Source: Methanobacterium sp. (GTDB lineage: Archaea > Methanobacteriota > Methanobacteria > Methanobacteriales > Methanobacteriaceae). From it: a DNA stretch of 64,000 bases. Both the position numbers and the translations under genes were made by a program. This document shows positions 47,065-55,911 of this stretch, piece by piece. Within the stretch, counting starts at the first letter, position 1. Every line of letters begins with the position of its first letter. The stretch is from NCBI GenBank assembly GCA_016222945.1, contig JACRPY010000002.1, positions 736,001 through 800,000 on the forward strand, read 5' to 3'. Below the pieces are notes generated by a model. It had not been told where the DNA came from. It worked only from the letters and a program-made list of their open reading frames with translations, and ran no database searches.

Positions 47065-47565
47065 ATGTTGTTTAAAATGAAGCCAGAAAAAATAACTGCA
47101 GGTGGAACATTTAAATGCAACGAAAAAGAGGGCATTATAGGTGTAGTTATCAAATATAAGGATATAAACTGCATTTTAACAGCTTTCCATATTCTAAAAG
47201 CAGGTAAATGTGGTTTAGAGGATAAAGTAGATATAAATGGGTTTGAAGGCTGTATAATAGAGATATTGATTGATTATGATCTTGCCGTAATTGAGATTTC
47301 AGCCCCTGATAATATATTAGAATTTTCAAGTATAGGTAAACCCGAAATAGGGCAGGCATATGCACTTAAAGGGAAATCAAAAAATTATTGCAATATCATG
47401 ACCCTTGGAAAGACCTACCATTACGTATCATTTTCATTTGCAGAGATTCCGCTTCCTGGTGATAGCGGATCGCCCATAATTCAAAATGGGAAGGTAGTGG
47501 GGATATTAGCGTCTGTATTTTACACCAATGCCAATGCAATTGTGATATCTCTTGAAACGTTTTAG
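47065..47565 (+). CDS. Small intracellular trypsin-like serine protease
   Basis: 166 residues, no signal peptide. The catalytic triad can be read: His42 in ILTAFHIL, Asp72 in IDYDLAVIEI and Ser134 in PGDSGSPII, with oxyanion-hole GDSG. It is a minimal chymotrypsin-like fold without extra domains. The start (47065 or the ATG at 47077) has no Shine-Dalgarno sequence. The last ~170 bp and the following DNA are repeated at 49061-49325. Substrates are unknown. Cytoplasmic trypsin-like proteins are unusual in methanogens, and its neighbours suggest an accessory origin. Confidence 0.75.
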   Translation: MLFKMKPEKITAGGTFKCNEKEGIIGVVIKYKDINCILTAFHILKAGKCGLEDKVDINGFEGCIIEILIDYDLAVIEISAPDNILEFSSIGKPEIGQAYALKGKSKNYCNIMTLGKTYHYVSFSFAEIPLPGDSGSPIIQNGKVVGILASVFYTNANAIVISLETF

Positions 47566-47660
47566 GATAAATATGAATAGATTTTAAAAAATACTATGAA
47601 AAATGCTGAAAATATGGGTTTAAAGTAGTTTATGCAGATAATGATGGATTTTTTTTATCT
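47397..47660 (+). repeat. Direct repeat copy A (protease 3' end plus PolB debris)
   Basis: About 264 bp that recur, diverged by many substitutions and small indels, at 49061-49325 in the same orientation. The copy contains the 3' third of the protease gene and a degenerate PolB fragment. The two copies flank the ATPase gene and its operator region. Confidence 0.7.
47590..47660 (+). pseudogene. Fragment of a family-B DNA polymerase (palm motif)
   Basis: After one frame change the sequence reads TMKNAENMG then GFKVVYADNDGFFLSV, which resembles the PolB motif C region (GFKVxYADTDGFF). Only this ~70 bp is left here, with a frameshift and an Asp-Asn-Asp in place of the catalytic DTD. Confidence 0.5.
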
Positions 47661-47691
47661 GTAATTGTCATGTTTGTATATTAGCAATGAA

Positions 47692-48879
47692 TTAAGGGGG
47701 ATAAAACCCATCTTGCTCTTTTTTATATTTAATCCATGCTGATAACATGTGGTCATCAATTTTATAGAGTTTGTCTGAATGGGATAGTATCCCTTTATTT
47801 TTAAGTTTTATAAGATTTTTATTAAGTGTTCCATCTGAAAAATCAACCTTTTTTAGCAATTCATTCCATTTAAGAGGTCCATTTTCAATAATAGTGCTTA
47901 CTATGCACTTTTCATGGTTTGAAAGTGATGACCATGTGGTTATCCATTTAACTGCCACTTGTTCTAGTTTCCCGTAAAATTCATCGATGACTTCCTTTTC
48001 GCTATAAATGATATCTGCAGACATAATATTACAAAAACTGTTGATATATGCAGGATATCCTCTTGTGCAATTATAAAATCTTTCTAATCCACTATCAGTA
48101 AATTGAATTTCAGGCACTTTTTCTTTAAGATAACTTTTTGTATCTTTTTTTGTAAAGGGGTCAACATTGAATTGTATCATTCTATTTCCAAATGCTCCAT
48201 TAATTCCATTAATTTTATCCACTATTTCGCTTGTTGTAGATGTAGAACCAGTAAAAATATAGCTCACATTGTCCTGTTCCTGTGTGGAGCTTCTAAATAA
48301 CCAAAGAAATGCTTCTGGAGAGTTTAGTGTGCCTATAAATTGAAATTCGTCGATTACTATTACAAAGCCATTAATCTGTCCATCTGATTTATCCACTATT
48401 TTTTGAGGGTATTCCATTACAAATTTGCTTAGTTTTTGATAATTGTCATTAATATCTGGAATTGCAATTCCTAAAATGCTTCCTGCTTCTTTAAAATCAT
48501 AATTTTTCTTCCTTATTTTCCATAGAAGGTCTTTAACAGCATTATATGATTTTTTTAGTATATCGTCTTCATCTCTAATTGCATTGTTCATTTCTTCAAG
48601 AAGCACTTGCATTATTTGTTCTTCTCGTAGATTTCCTTTTTGAGTTCCATATATATGGGATATGTCTATATATGCAGTTAAAATGTTATCGGGGATGTCT
48701 TTAATAAATTTTTTTAGAAGAAAAGATTTACCAACTCCTCTGTATCCTGTAACAAGGATTTGGTTAGCTACATTTTGGTTTAATGTATTTATGAATGAAT
48801 TTAGGCTTATTAACTCTTTTTTTCGGTTATAAAAATATGGATCAATATCTGAAGGAACTCCTAAAGGTAGGCTGGGCAT
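47692..48879 (-). CDS. Archaeal AAA-type ATPase with C-terminal winged helix
   Basis: 395 residues. N-terminal FYNRKKELISLNSFI, Walker A TGYRGVGKSFLL near residue 46, Walker B VIVIDEFQF and sensor-1 FTGSTSTTSE place it in the large archaeal ATPase group related to SSO1545/MJ-type STAND-like ATPases. The C-terminal part has a winged-helix segment (WNELLKKVDFSDGTLNKNLIKLKNKGIL). These proteins are expanded in archaea, often near mobile or defence genes; function is mostly unknown. The gene starts with a strong ribosome-binding site AAGGTG-AAAAC-ATG and its promoter holds repeated operator-like sites. Confidence 0.82.
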   Translation of the reverse strand: MPSLPLGVPSDIDPYFYNRKKELISLNSFINTLNQNVANQILVTGYRGVGKSFLLKKFIKDIPDNILTAYIDISHIYGTQKGNLREEQIMQVLLEEMNNAIRDEDDILKKSYNAVKDLLWKIRKKNYDFKEAGSILGIAIPDINDNYQKLSKFVMEYPQKIVDKSDGQINGFVIVIDEFQFIGTLNSPEAFLWLFRSSTQEQDNVSYIFTGSTSTTSEIVDKINGINGAFGNRMIQFNVDPFTKKDTKSYLKEKVPEIQFTDSGLERFYNCTRGYPAYINSFCNIMSADIIYSEKEVIDEFYGKLEQVAVKWITTWSSLSNHEKCIVSTIIENGPLKWNELLKKVDFSDGTLNKNLIKLKNKGILSHSDKLYKIDDHMLSAWIKYKKEQDGFYPP

Positions 48880-48916
48880 GTTTTCACCTTAGTTATTTGC
48901 TGTGCCTTATTTTTGT

Positions 48917-49044
48917 TACTTGTGGTATATAACCTTAATTATTTACGGTACATTATTTTTGTTAGGTCAATATTGTAACATGAATTTATTACTGTACAAT
49001 AATTTTTTACGGTTAAATAACTAACCGTAACCAAATACGGTAAA
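48917..49044 (-). promoter_or_regulatory. Operator-rich promoter of the AAA ATPase gene
   Basis: A near-palindromic TATA region GGTATATAACC lies near 48923. Upstream (in + coordinates) are recurring TTAC(G/T)GTA elements: TTACGGTAC (48943-48951), TTACTGTAC (48989-48997), a perfect palindrome TTACGGTTA-6 nt-TAACCGTAA (49007-49030) and ATACGGTAA (49036-49044). Such an array suggests cooperative binding by a regulator, possibly the ATPase's own winged helix. Confidence 0.55.
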
Positions 49045-49060
49045 ATATTTTAGGAAATTT

Positions 49061-49221
49061 CATGACCCCTGGAAAGACATATCATTATGTTTTATTTTCA
49101 TTTGAGAGATTCTGCTTCTGATGACAGTGGATCGCCTATAATTTGAAATGGGAAGGTGGTAGGGATATTGGCGTCTGAATTTTACACCAATGCAATTGTA
49201 ATATCTTTAGAAGAGATGTTT
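49061..49221 (+). pseudogene. Degenerate second copy of the trypsin-like protease 3' end
   Basis: The DNA is clearly similar to 47397-47565 and reads MTPGKTYHYV, then (after a frameshift) ASDDSGSPII, then an in-frame stop, then NGKVVGILAS. The catalytic Ser motif survives while the gene does not. The N-terminal two thirds are absent. Confidence 0.75.
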
Positions 49222-49325
49222 TAGAATAAATGGATATGAATAAGTTTAAAGTATGCTATGGAAAAAGCTGAAGATTTTGGGTTTAAAGTGGTTTATGCTG
49301 ATACTGATAGGTTTTTTGTTACATT
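49061..49325 (+). repeat. Direct repeat copy B
   Basis: Partner of copy A at 47397-47660, same orientation and similar length. It includes the protease remnant and the PolB remnant, and lies at the start side of the ATPase gene. Copy B is degenerate in the protease part but keeps the better PolB motif. Confidence 0.7.
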
Positions 49326-49425
49326 AAAATGAAAAACTAAGGAATTTTTTAAATGTGAAACATGAATGTAGGAGTTTTAAGCTTGATGGTTTGGGAGTAT
49401 TGTATTTAAATAAGAAATGGAAAAG
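49250..49425 (+). pseudogene. Family-B DNA polymerase remnant
   Basis: The reading frame gives MEKAEDFGFKVVYADTDRFF with the motif C-like DTD, then TLK and a stop. Further along, KEFFKC and FKLDGLG...LYLNKKW in other frames resemble the following PolB segment (ELEYDG...LFVTKKKY). No intact polymerase is nearby. About 120 bp after this remnant, before the MBL gene, holds no supported gene. Confidence 0.5.
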
Positions 49426-49493
49426 TAGAATTTAGATTTACAGATTTGAATGGTAGAATACATTGAAAAAAAGAATGAAAAATTAAATGAATA

Positions 49494-51002
49494 ATGACAA
49501 TTAAATCCAGACATATGATAAAAATCGATTTTTATGGTGGAGTAGATGAAATCGGTGGAAATAAAATACTAATTAATGATAATAAAACTTCATTTTTCTT
49601 AGATTTTGGTATGAGTTTTTCAAAATCTAAAAAATTTTTTTGGGAATTTATGCAACCCCGAAAAGCTAATGGATTATTAGACTTCTTTGAATTAGGACTT
49701 TTACCAAAAATAGAAGGAATTTATAGAGAAGATTATTTAAGACATTCTGGAATGGAATTTACACCAAAACCTTCTGTAGATGGTTTTTTTATCACTCACG
49801 CACATATGGATCATTCCGTTTATATTCAGCATTTAAGGGAAGATGTTCCAATATACATGACAGAAGAGACGAAATTAATCTTAGAAGTTGTAGAAAATAC
49901 CAGTAAAGTCCTTTTTGCGGATTTAATTAATTTAAAAAAAGATTTCCATTTTATTCCAAAAAAAAGAATAGAAGGCTATAAACGGCTTTATGGAGAATCA
50001 GCTAAAGTTGAAAGAAATATAAATGTCTTGGATCCTTACAAAAAACAAGAAATTGGTAACTTTAAAATTGAAAGTGTGCCCGTTGACCATTCACTTCCAG
50101 GAGCCACAGGGTTCATAGTTGAAGGAGATGAAGATACTATTGCATACACTGGAGATTTAAGATTTAATGGAAGAAATCCAGATCTTACCCAAAAATTTGT
50201 TAAAAAATGCAAAAAAGCTAATCCAACAGTTATGATTTCTGAAGGAACAAGAATAGATGAGGAAGAAAAAACTATAACAGAAAATGAAGTTGAGCAAAAA
50301 ATTATTAGACATATAGGTGATTATAAAGGATTTATAATGGTCGATTATCCCATAAGAGACCTCGATCGGCTTTTAAGTTTTTATAATGCTGCTAAAGAGG
50401 CAGATAGGACTCTTGTTGTTAATTTAAAACAAGCCTATATGTTAAAATTGTTTGAAGGACGGGACTATCCAGAAATTGGCGATGTTGCAATTTATATCCC
50501 CAAAAGAGGTTGGGGATTATATGGAGAAGAATCATTCGCATGCTTTGGAGATGAATGGAGATGTGCCTCCGATATTGAACCTTATCACGTGAAAACTGAC
50601 TACGAATATTGGGAAAGAGAAATTATGGATTGGGATAACACCATAACTTATAAAGAACTTAAAGAAAACCCTGAAGAATATATATTTAGATGTGATTTTT
50701 TCGAATTAAGAGAATTAATTGATATTAAACATGAAGAGGGACTTTTCATACGATCACTAACTGAACCATTTGACGAAGAAACAGAAATTGACTTTGGTAA
50801 AGCTCAAAATTGGATAAACCACTTTAATCTTGAAATGCACCAAATACACGCTTCAGGACATGCCAATGGGCCTGAAATATTGGATATGATAAAAGAAATA
50901 GAACCTGAGAAAGTATATCCAGTGCATACTGTTAAAAAAGAAAAATTTGATATATTAAACGAATATGGAATAGACGTTATTTACCCCAAACTAACCAAGT
51001 AG
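49494..51002 (+). CDS. RNase J-like MBL-fold metallohydrolase
   Basis: 502 residues (or 495 from the ATG at 49515). GGVDEIGGNKI near the N-terminus, THAHMDH (101-107, the HxHxDH zinc site), YTGDLRFNGRNPD, ISEGTRID and the C-terminal ASGHANGPEI with YPVHTVKKE match the RNase J / beta-CASP set. It should be a metal-dependent RNA or DNA hydrolase. Insertions around residues 50-95 are not typical. It is co-oriented with the YhaM-like gene 8 bp downstream of its stop region and opposite to the Gabija pair. No ribosome-binding site is visible. Confidence 0.8.
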   Translation: MTIKSRHMIKIDFYGGVDEIGGNKILINDNKTSFFLDFGMSFSKSKKFFWEFMQPRKANGLLDFFELGLLPKIEGIYREDYLRHSGMEFTPKPSVDGFFITHAHMDHSVYIQHLREDVPIYMTEETKLILEVVENTSKVLFADLINLKKDFHFIPKKRIEGYKRLYGESAKVERNINVLDPYKKQEIGNFKIESVPVDHSLPGATGFIVEGDEDTIAYTGDLRFNGRNPDLTQKFVKKCKKANPTVMISEGTRIDEEEKTITENEVEQKIIRHIGDYKGFIMVDYPIRDLDRLLSFYNAAKEADRTLVVNLKQAYMLKLFEGRDYPEIGDVAIYIPKRGWGLYGEESFACFGDEWRCASDIEPYHVKTDYEYWEREIMDWDNTITYKELKENPEEYIFRCDFFELRELIDIKHEEGLFIRSLTEPFDEETEIDFGKAQNWINHFNLEMHQIHASGHANGPEILDMIKEIEPEKVYPVHTVKKEKFDILNEYGIDVIYPKLTK

Positions 51003-51043
51003 ATATTTATTTGATTTATACAATATTAATTAAGGATGATAAA

Positions 51044-51949
51044 ATGTTTAAAAAGAATGATGAGGACTATGTAAAAAACCTTGATTCAAAAAGGAGAATA
51101 AGAACACAATTCGTAGTTGCCGATAAAGTAGAAAAAAGGGCTAAAAGTGGTAAAAAATACATAGATTTTACACTTTCAGATAAAACAGGGCAAATAATTG
51201 GTAGAAAATTTTCGGACGTTAATATAAATGAAATTTTTGATAAAACTGAAATTGGAAAAATTCATAGGGTGTTAGGAGATTTAAACGAGTTTCCAAGAGG
51301 ATCTGGTAAATATAATATAATAATAGATACTATAACTGAATTAAATGAAAATGAATATGATATTAACGATTTTATAAAAACTTCAGAAAAAAATAGGGAC
51401 AAACTAATGTTAGAGATCTATTCAACAATAGAAGAAATGGAAAATGTATATTTCATAAAGCTCTTAAATTCGTTCTTTTTTGATGAAAAATTTAAAAAGA
51501 AATTCTTTGATTCTCCATCTGCAAAAATGCATCACCACAATTACATTGGTGGTTTATTAGAACACAGCGTAGAAGTGCTAGAAATATGCAAATTTACCTG
51601 TAAAATATTTCCAGAACTGGATAAAGATCTTTTACATACTGGAGCAATATTACATGATATAGGCAAAATTAAGACCTATACTTATGATTTAGTGAGTATA
51701 GACTTCTCAGAAGAAGGTAGATTGCTTGATCATTTATTTATATCTTGCGATATGGTGAAAGAAAAAATTAATGAAATAGAAATGCCTGAAGAACTTTCAA
51801 ACCAGATTTTACATTTAATATTAAGCCATCATGGAGACGTTAGGAATGGTTGGGGTTCTCCCGTAAATCCTCTGACTCCTGAAGCTGTAGCACTCCATCA
51901 TGCAGACAATTTAGATGCAAAAGTTAAAGGAATGCTTCAAAACAAATAA
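51044..51949 (+). CDS. YhaM-like 3'-5' exoribonuclease (OB + HD domains)
   Basis: About 301 residues from ATG 51044 with GGATGATAAA upstream; the longer start at 51011 would contain the ribosome-binding site. An N-terminal OB fold (KRAKSGKKYIDFTLSDKTGQIIG) precedes the HD domain: HHHNYIGGLLEHSVEV, GAILHDIGKIKTY and LSHHGD. Firmicute YhaM is a 3'-5' exonuclease acting on RNA and sometimes DNA. This gene is rare in methanogens to my knowledge and sits with the RNase J-like gene, so a paired exo/endonuclease unit is plausible. Confidence 0.82.
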   Translation: MFKKNDEDYVKNLDSKRRIRTQFVVADKVEKRAKSGKKYIDFTLSDKTGQIIGRKFSDVNINEIFDKTEIGKIHRVLGDLNEFPRGSGKYNIIIDTITELNENEYDINDFIKTSEKNRDKLMLEIYSTIEEMENVYFIKLLNSFFFDEKFKKKFFDSPSAKMHHHNYIGGLLEHSVEVLEICKFTCKIFPELDKDLLHTGAILHDIGKIKTYTYDLVSIDFSEEGRLLDHLFISCDMVKEKINEIEMPEELSNQILHLILSHHGDVRNGWGSPVNPLTPEAVALHHADNLDAKVKGMLQNK

Positions 51950-52033
51950 TTCAACAATGTATCCTTAAGATACGAGAAATGAATTAAATTGAACAATATT
52001 AATTTTTAATATGTTCATTTCTTTTTTTAAAAA

Positions 52034-53761
52034 TTATATTTGATTTAAGTATTTATAAAATGGGCTTAAAACACATGAAGAGTGTTTAGGATAGTACCAA
52101 CTATTCTTTTGAGAACTAGAAAGATATAAACATTTTTTTCCTCTTGAAACTCCCACATTCAATAATTTAAGGTTTTTCATTTGTTTTAATCCATCAAAAG
52201 TACCATGACATGTTTTGCATGTACTATAATTAGGTAAAGACCCTTCTTGAAGACCACAAACAAAAACTGTCTCAAATTCTAGTCCTTTAGCACTATGAAT
52301 TGTAGAAAGAAACACCTTATTTTTAACTTGTTTTTTGAGAATTTTTCCCCAATCAACTTCCAATAGGGTTTCATTTGTAAAATGCTGTACCTTTTCAAAT
52401 AATGTTTTCGAAAAAAATCTTTTTGCATCGTATTTCTTTGATTCAGTTAATAAAATTTTTATTATTTCATCATTTGCATCTATTCCATTATCTCTACAAA
52501 TCTTTTCTATAATGCTATTTAACTTACCTTTTTCTTCAATAGAGACCTCTCTTAAACTTTTAAAGAGGGGTTGATATTTTTTCTCAATTTCGGGACCCCT
52601 AAAATCTGGAACAAACACAAATTTATTTTTTCCAAGTTTTTCTTTTATTTCCTCAAAATCAGCTCTTTGTGGAGCTAATATAGCTATCTCATGGAGTTTT
52701 TCATTATTTTTTTCTAAATCATCAATTTTATTAGTGATAAAATCTGCTTCAGCTCTTTTATTTGAAAAAACAGAGTAGTAAGGTGAATATTCAGAAATTT
52801 CTAAATCCTTGTCTGTGCAATCATCAATATAATTAGAAATTGCATTTGCCAATATCTTTATTCCTTTACCTTCAGGTTTAAATCTATGATCTTTTTTGAG
52901 TTTTATTTTTTCACAATTAAATTTATCCTTAGCTAAAGTAACATTTTCAGGTTCTGCACCTTGAAATTCATATATACCCTGATTTGGATCAGCTAAAATG
53001 AAAACAGGAGATTTTTCATACTTATTTCGATTTCCTCCATTAGCTATAATTTCTAAGATTGCGAATTGTAGGGGGTTTGTATCCTGAAACTCATCTACAA
53101 GAATGTACTTAAAAACAGATCTATAATAATTAAGCACAGAATCATTGTTTCTTAGTAATTTAACGGCATAATAAAGGATATGATCAAAATCTATCATATT
53201 TTGATTTTTTAATTCAGTTCTAAATGATACTAAACCTTTTTCAAATAGTTCATTATAATTTGGATCTTCATGATCATCATTCATTTTTAAAATACGTTCA
53301 GTTTTCCATTCTTTATATTTATAAAAGCATTCTTCAGCTTTTTTTCTTCTAGAGTCATATTTATGTTTAAAATATTTAGATATTCCAAGAACTTCTTTTA
53401 TCAATTCATCACTTTGAAGTTCCCCAATGACAAAAAAATCCCTTTTTAAATCAACACAATTACCATAAGCTTTTAATATGGAATATGCAAAGGAATGAAA
53501 GTTAGTTATATGAACCAAATCTTTTGCTAAAGGAACTTCTTTGGTTACCCTATCCTTCATTTCATCTGCGGCAGCATTTGAAAATGTTAAACCTAAGATT
53601 TTAAATGGATTTCTAATTGCACCACCATTAATTAAATATTCGATCCTTTTAGCCATTACCAAAGTTTTTCCTGATCCTGGAGGTGCTAAAACTAGAATAG
53701 ATGAGTTTTCATCCGAATAAACTGCTTCTTTCTGTTCATCATCTAGTTTAATCTGTTTCAT
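52034..53761 (-). CDS. gajB: Gabija GajB-like UvrD/Rep helicase
   Basis: 575 residues, superfamily 1A helicase. Motifs: Walker A LAPPGSGKTLVMAKR (25-39), Ia TFSNAAADEMKDR, II ILVDEFQDT (220-228), III ILADPNQGIYEFQG, V STIHSAKGLEFETVFVCG and VI LNVGVSRGKKCL. A small CKTCHGTFDG insertion between motifs V and VI is unusual. It begins inside the 3' end of the GajA-like gene (14-bp overlap) with its ribosome-binding site GAGG there. Adjacent OLD/TOPRIM nuclease plus UvrD-like helicase is the hallmark of the Gabija anti-phage system. Confidence 0.88.
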   Translation of the reverse strand: MKQIKLDDEQKEAVYSDENSSILVLAPPGSGKTLVMAKRIEYLINGGAIRNPFKILGLTFSNAAADEMKDRVTKEVPLAKDLVHITNFHSFAYSILKAYGNCVDLKRDFFVIGELQSDELIKEVLGISKYFKHKYDSRRKKAEECFYKYKEWKTERILKMNDDHEDPNYNELFEKGLVSFRTELKNQNMIDFDHILYYAVKLLRNNDSVLNYYRSVFKYILVDEFQDTNPLQFAILEIIANGGNRNKYEKSPVFILADPNQGIYEFQGAEPENVTLAKDKFNCEKIKLKKDHRFKPEGKGIKILANAISNYIDDCTDKDLEISEYSPYYSVFSNKRAEADFITNKIDDLEKNNEKLHEIAILAPQRADFEEIKEKLGKNKFVFVPDFRGPEIEKKYQPLFKSLREVSIEEKGKLNSIIEKICRDNGIDANDEIIKILLTESKKYDAKRFFSKTLFEKVQHFTNETLLEVDWGKILKKQVKNKVFLSTIHSAKGLEFETVFVCGLQEGSLPNYSTCKTCHGTFDGLKQMKNLKLLNVGVSRGKKCLYLSSSQKNSWYYPKHSSCVLSPFYKYLNQI

Positions 53762-55769
53762 CTTTAATGCCTCTTGATAAACCTATTGATTTTTCTAAAG
53801 CATCAGCAAATACCTTTGGAATTTCGTTTTTATCTAAATTTTCTGCTAAAGTTCTACCAAAAAATAATCCTTTCTCATCTGACATCCAAGATAGCATAAA
53901 ACGAATATATTCTTTATTTTTTCTGTTTTCTTCATTTAAATGACTATGAACATCTTCTAATTGCTCAATATTTTCACTTTTTAAATGTGGAAAAATCCCT
54001 TTGAGGTTCCCTATTCTCTTTGAAATACTTTGAGGTGCTTTTAATTCTAATGAATGGAGTATTTTATTATGGGGAGAATTAAAAAGAATTTCTAATTCAA
54101 AAGCACCCTTTTTCTTATATTCATCCGTATATACATTCCCAATTAAAAATACATTATCGTAATCTTCATATTTTTCTTTTTTATCCGAATCAACAATTAA
54201 AACAGTAGGTATTTCTAATTTATAGAATAAATGAGCATAATACTTTAAATTACCTTCACCTTCGACTTGTAAAAAAGATACACCAAATTTATCAAGATCT
54301 TTTCCTATTTTATTTCCAAATATAGGCATTGCTCCTTTTTCTGTGGGTCCTTCACCCAATATTACACACTTACTGAAAAAAACATCAGAATAATAATAGA
54401 ATAAGGTTTCAAGCTCTTTATTTATAGCCCTAACCTTTTTGTTTCTATCTGATCCATCTTCTGAGCGCAATTCATCAAATATTTCTTCAGCAACATTACT
54501 TTTTAGTTTAATAGAATTTGTGATTTCTCCTGTTTTTCTAAGAAAATTTAAATTTAGAAATTCTAAGGGTGATATAATAAACGGAGAATGGGTTGATAAA
54601 ATAAATTGAAAATTTAATCCTTCTTTTAGAAAGTTACTTTGAATATTTTTAAGAGTTTTAATCAAATTTCGCTGCATATGGGGATGTAAATGACTTTCAG
54701 GCTCTTCAATCACGATAACAAAACTTCTAAAATCCGTTTCATCCATATTTTTTAGCTTAACAGCTTTTAATAGTTTTATTAGCAAATCTATTATATTTTG
54801 GTACCCATCACCTTGTACTAATGCGGAATATTCATCAATTTCTAAAGTTACATTCTTTAGGAAATCTTCGTCAGCTACAGGGATTAAATTAAGACCAATT
54901 TTTTCTTCTAATAAAATTTCAGAAGATAAATTGTTCAGTTCAGTTTCTACTGATTCTAAATCATATGAACTTTTAAGGCCCTTTTTGAATTTAATAAGTT
55001 GATTTTGTATTTCTAATCTTTTATTATAAGTTTCAATAACATTAATCAATAAATCGGTTTCTTTAACTATAAATTCTTTGTCTATCCTACCATCAAACTT
55101 TTTTACTGCTGCTTTAAGGTCTTCTAATTCAACAAGCCTTCCATCTATTATATTTTTGGATATTTCAGTAAAATTAAATTCATCTTCAACTATAGGCGAT
55201 AGATTACTAATATTTTCGAATATTTTACTTTTCAAGGAATCAAAAGGCACAGTATAATATGGTTTAAAAGTCTTTATTAAGTCAAAAATTCCATTTCTTG
55301 AATCGATTTCTTTCTTTAAATCTCTGTGAGCAGGCACGTAAAAGCAAGAAATATATTTCCTAAAAGTCCATGGAACATCCTTTATTTCCTGTTCTTCTTC
55401 TTTTAAATCAGTTCTTATGAATTTTATCGACGAATTAACATCACCTATACTCTCTTTCCATTCTGCAACAACCCTAATCGTTATTTCATCATTTTCAGGA
55501 TTTTTTAAACCATCAAAATCAAAAAATACGGCCTCTTCGTCCCTTTTATCTATTTCATCAAAGGTTAATTCAATTTTTATGGGTTTTTCAGGGTTTTTAA
55601 AGTCCTTATCTTTAAAATAAATTTTTCTAGATAACGAATTGCAAATTGCATTTAAAATATTAGTTTTTCCAATGTTATTTTCGCCTACTAATACTTCAAA
55701 TTCTGAAATTTCAATTTTTAAATCAGTAATGTTTCTAAAATTGTCAATATAAATTCGGGAGAGTTTCAT
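53748..55769 (-). CDS. gajA: Gabija GajA-like OLD-family ATPase/TOPRIM nuclease
   Basis: 673 residues. An ABC/SMC-like ATPase is split around a helical middle: Walker A GENNIGKTN (29-37), Walker B VIVIEEPESHLHPH (351-364) and LSTHSPF (391-397). The TOPRIM domain follows with EGPTEK (473-478) and VDSDKK (526-531), the metal-binding acidic residues of OLD nucleases. Gabija GajA is a site-specific DNA nickase whose activity is inhibited by nucleotides until phage replication depletes them; this role is carried over from the family. Upstream, 142 bp separate it from the reverse transcriptase gene, so it could be co-transcribed or have its own promoter. Confidence 0.88.
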   Translation of the reverse strand: MKLSRIYIDNFRNITDLKIEISEFEVLVGENNIGKTNILNAICNSLSRKIYFKDKDFKNPEKPIKIELTFDEIDKRDEEAVFFDFDGLKNPENDEITIRVVAEWKESIGDVNSSIKFIRTDLKEEEQEIKDVPWTFRKYISCFYVPAHRDLKKEIDSRNGIFDLIKTFKPYYTVPFDSLKSKIFENISNLSPIVEDEFNFTEISKNIIDGRLVELEDLKAAVKKFDGRIDKEFIVKETDLLINVIETYNKRLEIQNQLIKFKKGLKSSYDLESVETELNNLSSEILLEEKIGLNLIPVADEDFLKNVTLEIDEYSALVQGDGYQNIIDLLIKLLKAVKLKNMDETDFRSFVIVIEEPESHLHPHMQRNLIKTLKNIQSNFLKEGLNFQFILSTHSPFIISPLEFLNLNFLRKTGEITNSIKLKSNVAEEIFDELRSEDGSDRNKKVRAINKELETLFYYYSDVFFSKCVILGEGPTEKGAMPIFGNKIGKDLDKFGVSFLQVEGEGNLKYYAHLFYKLEIPTVLIVDSDKKEKYEDYDNVFLIGNVYTDEYKKKGAFELEILFNSPHNKILHSLELKAPQSISKRIGNLKGIFPHLKSENIEQLEDVHSHLNEENRKNKEYIRFMLSWMSDEKGLFFGRTLAENLDKNEIPKVFADALEKSIGLSRGIKDETD

Positions 55770-55911
55770 GCATAAGCGCCTCTATCTTTTTTTAATTTCT
55801 CTCCCTTAAATTTATTACTAAATTATATTTATTTCGTTGAACACATACTTTTTTTAATTAAAGATAAAAAAAGCCGATGCATCACCTAAAATCACGATTT
55901 CCAAAATATCA

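Noticed and set aside
46971..47174. N-terminal extension of the lipid kinase-like protein
   Set aside because: The extension lacks a ribosome-binding site and overlaps the divergent protease gene; ATG 46970 gives a normal family start.
47590..49425. A functional family-B DNA polymerase
   Set aside because: Only short motif C-like remnants with frameshifts and stops remain, so they are listed as debris.
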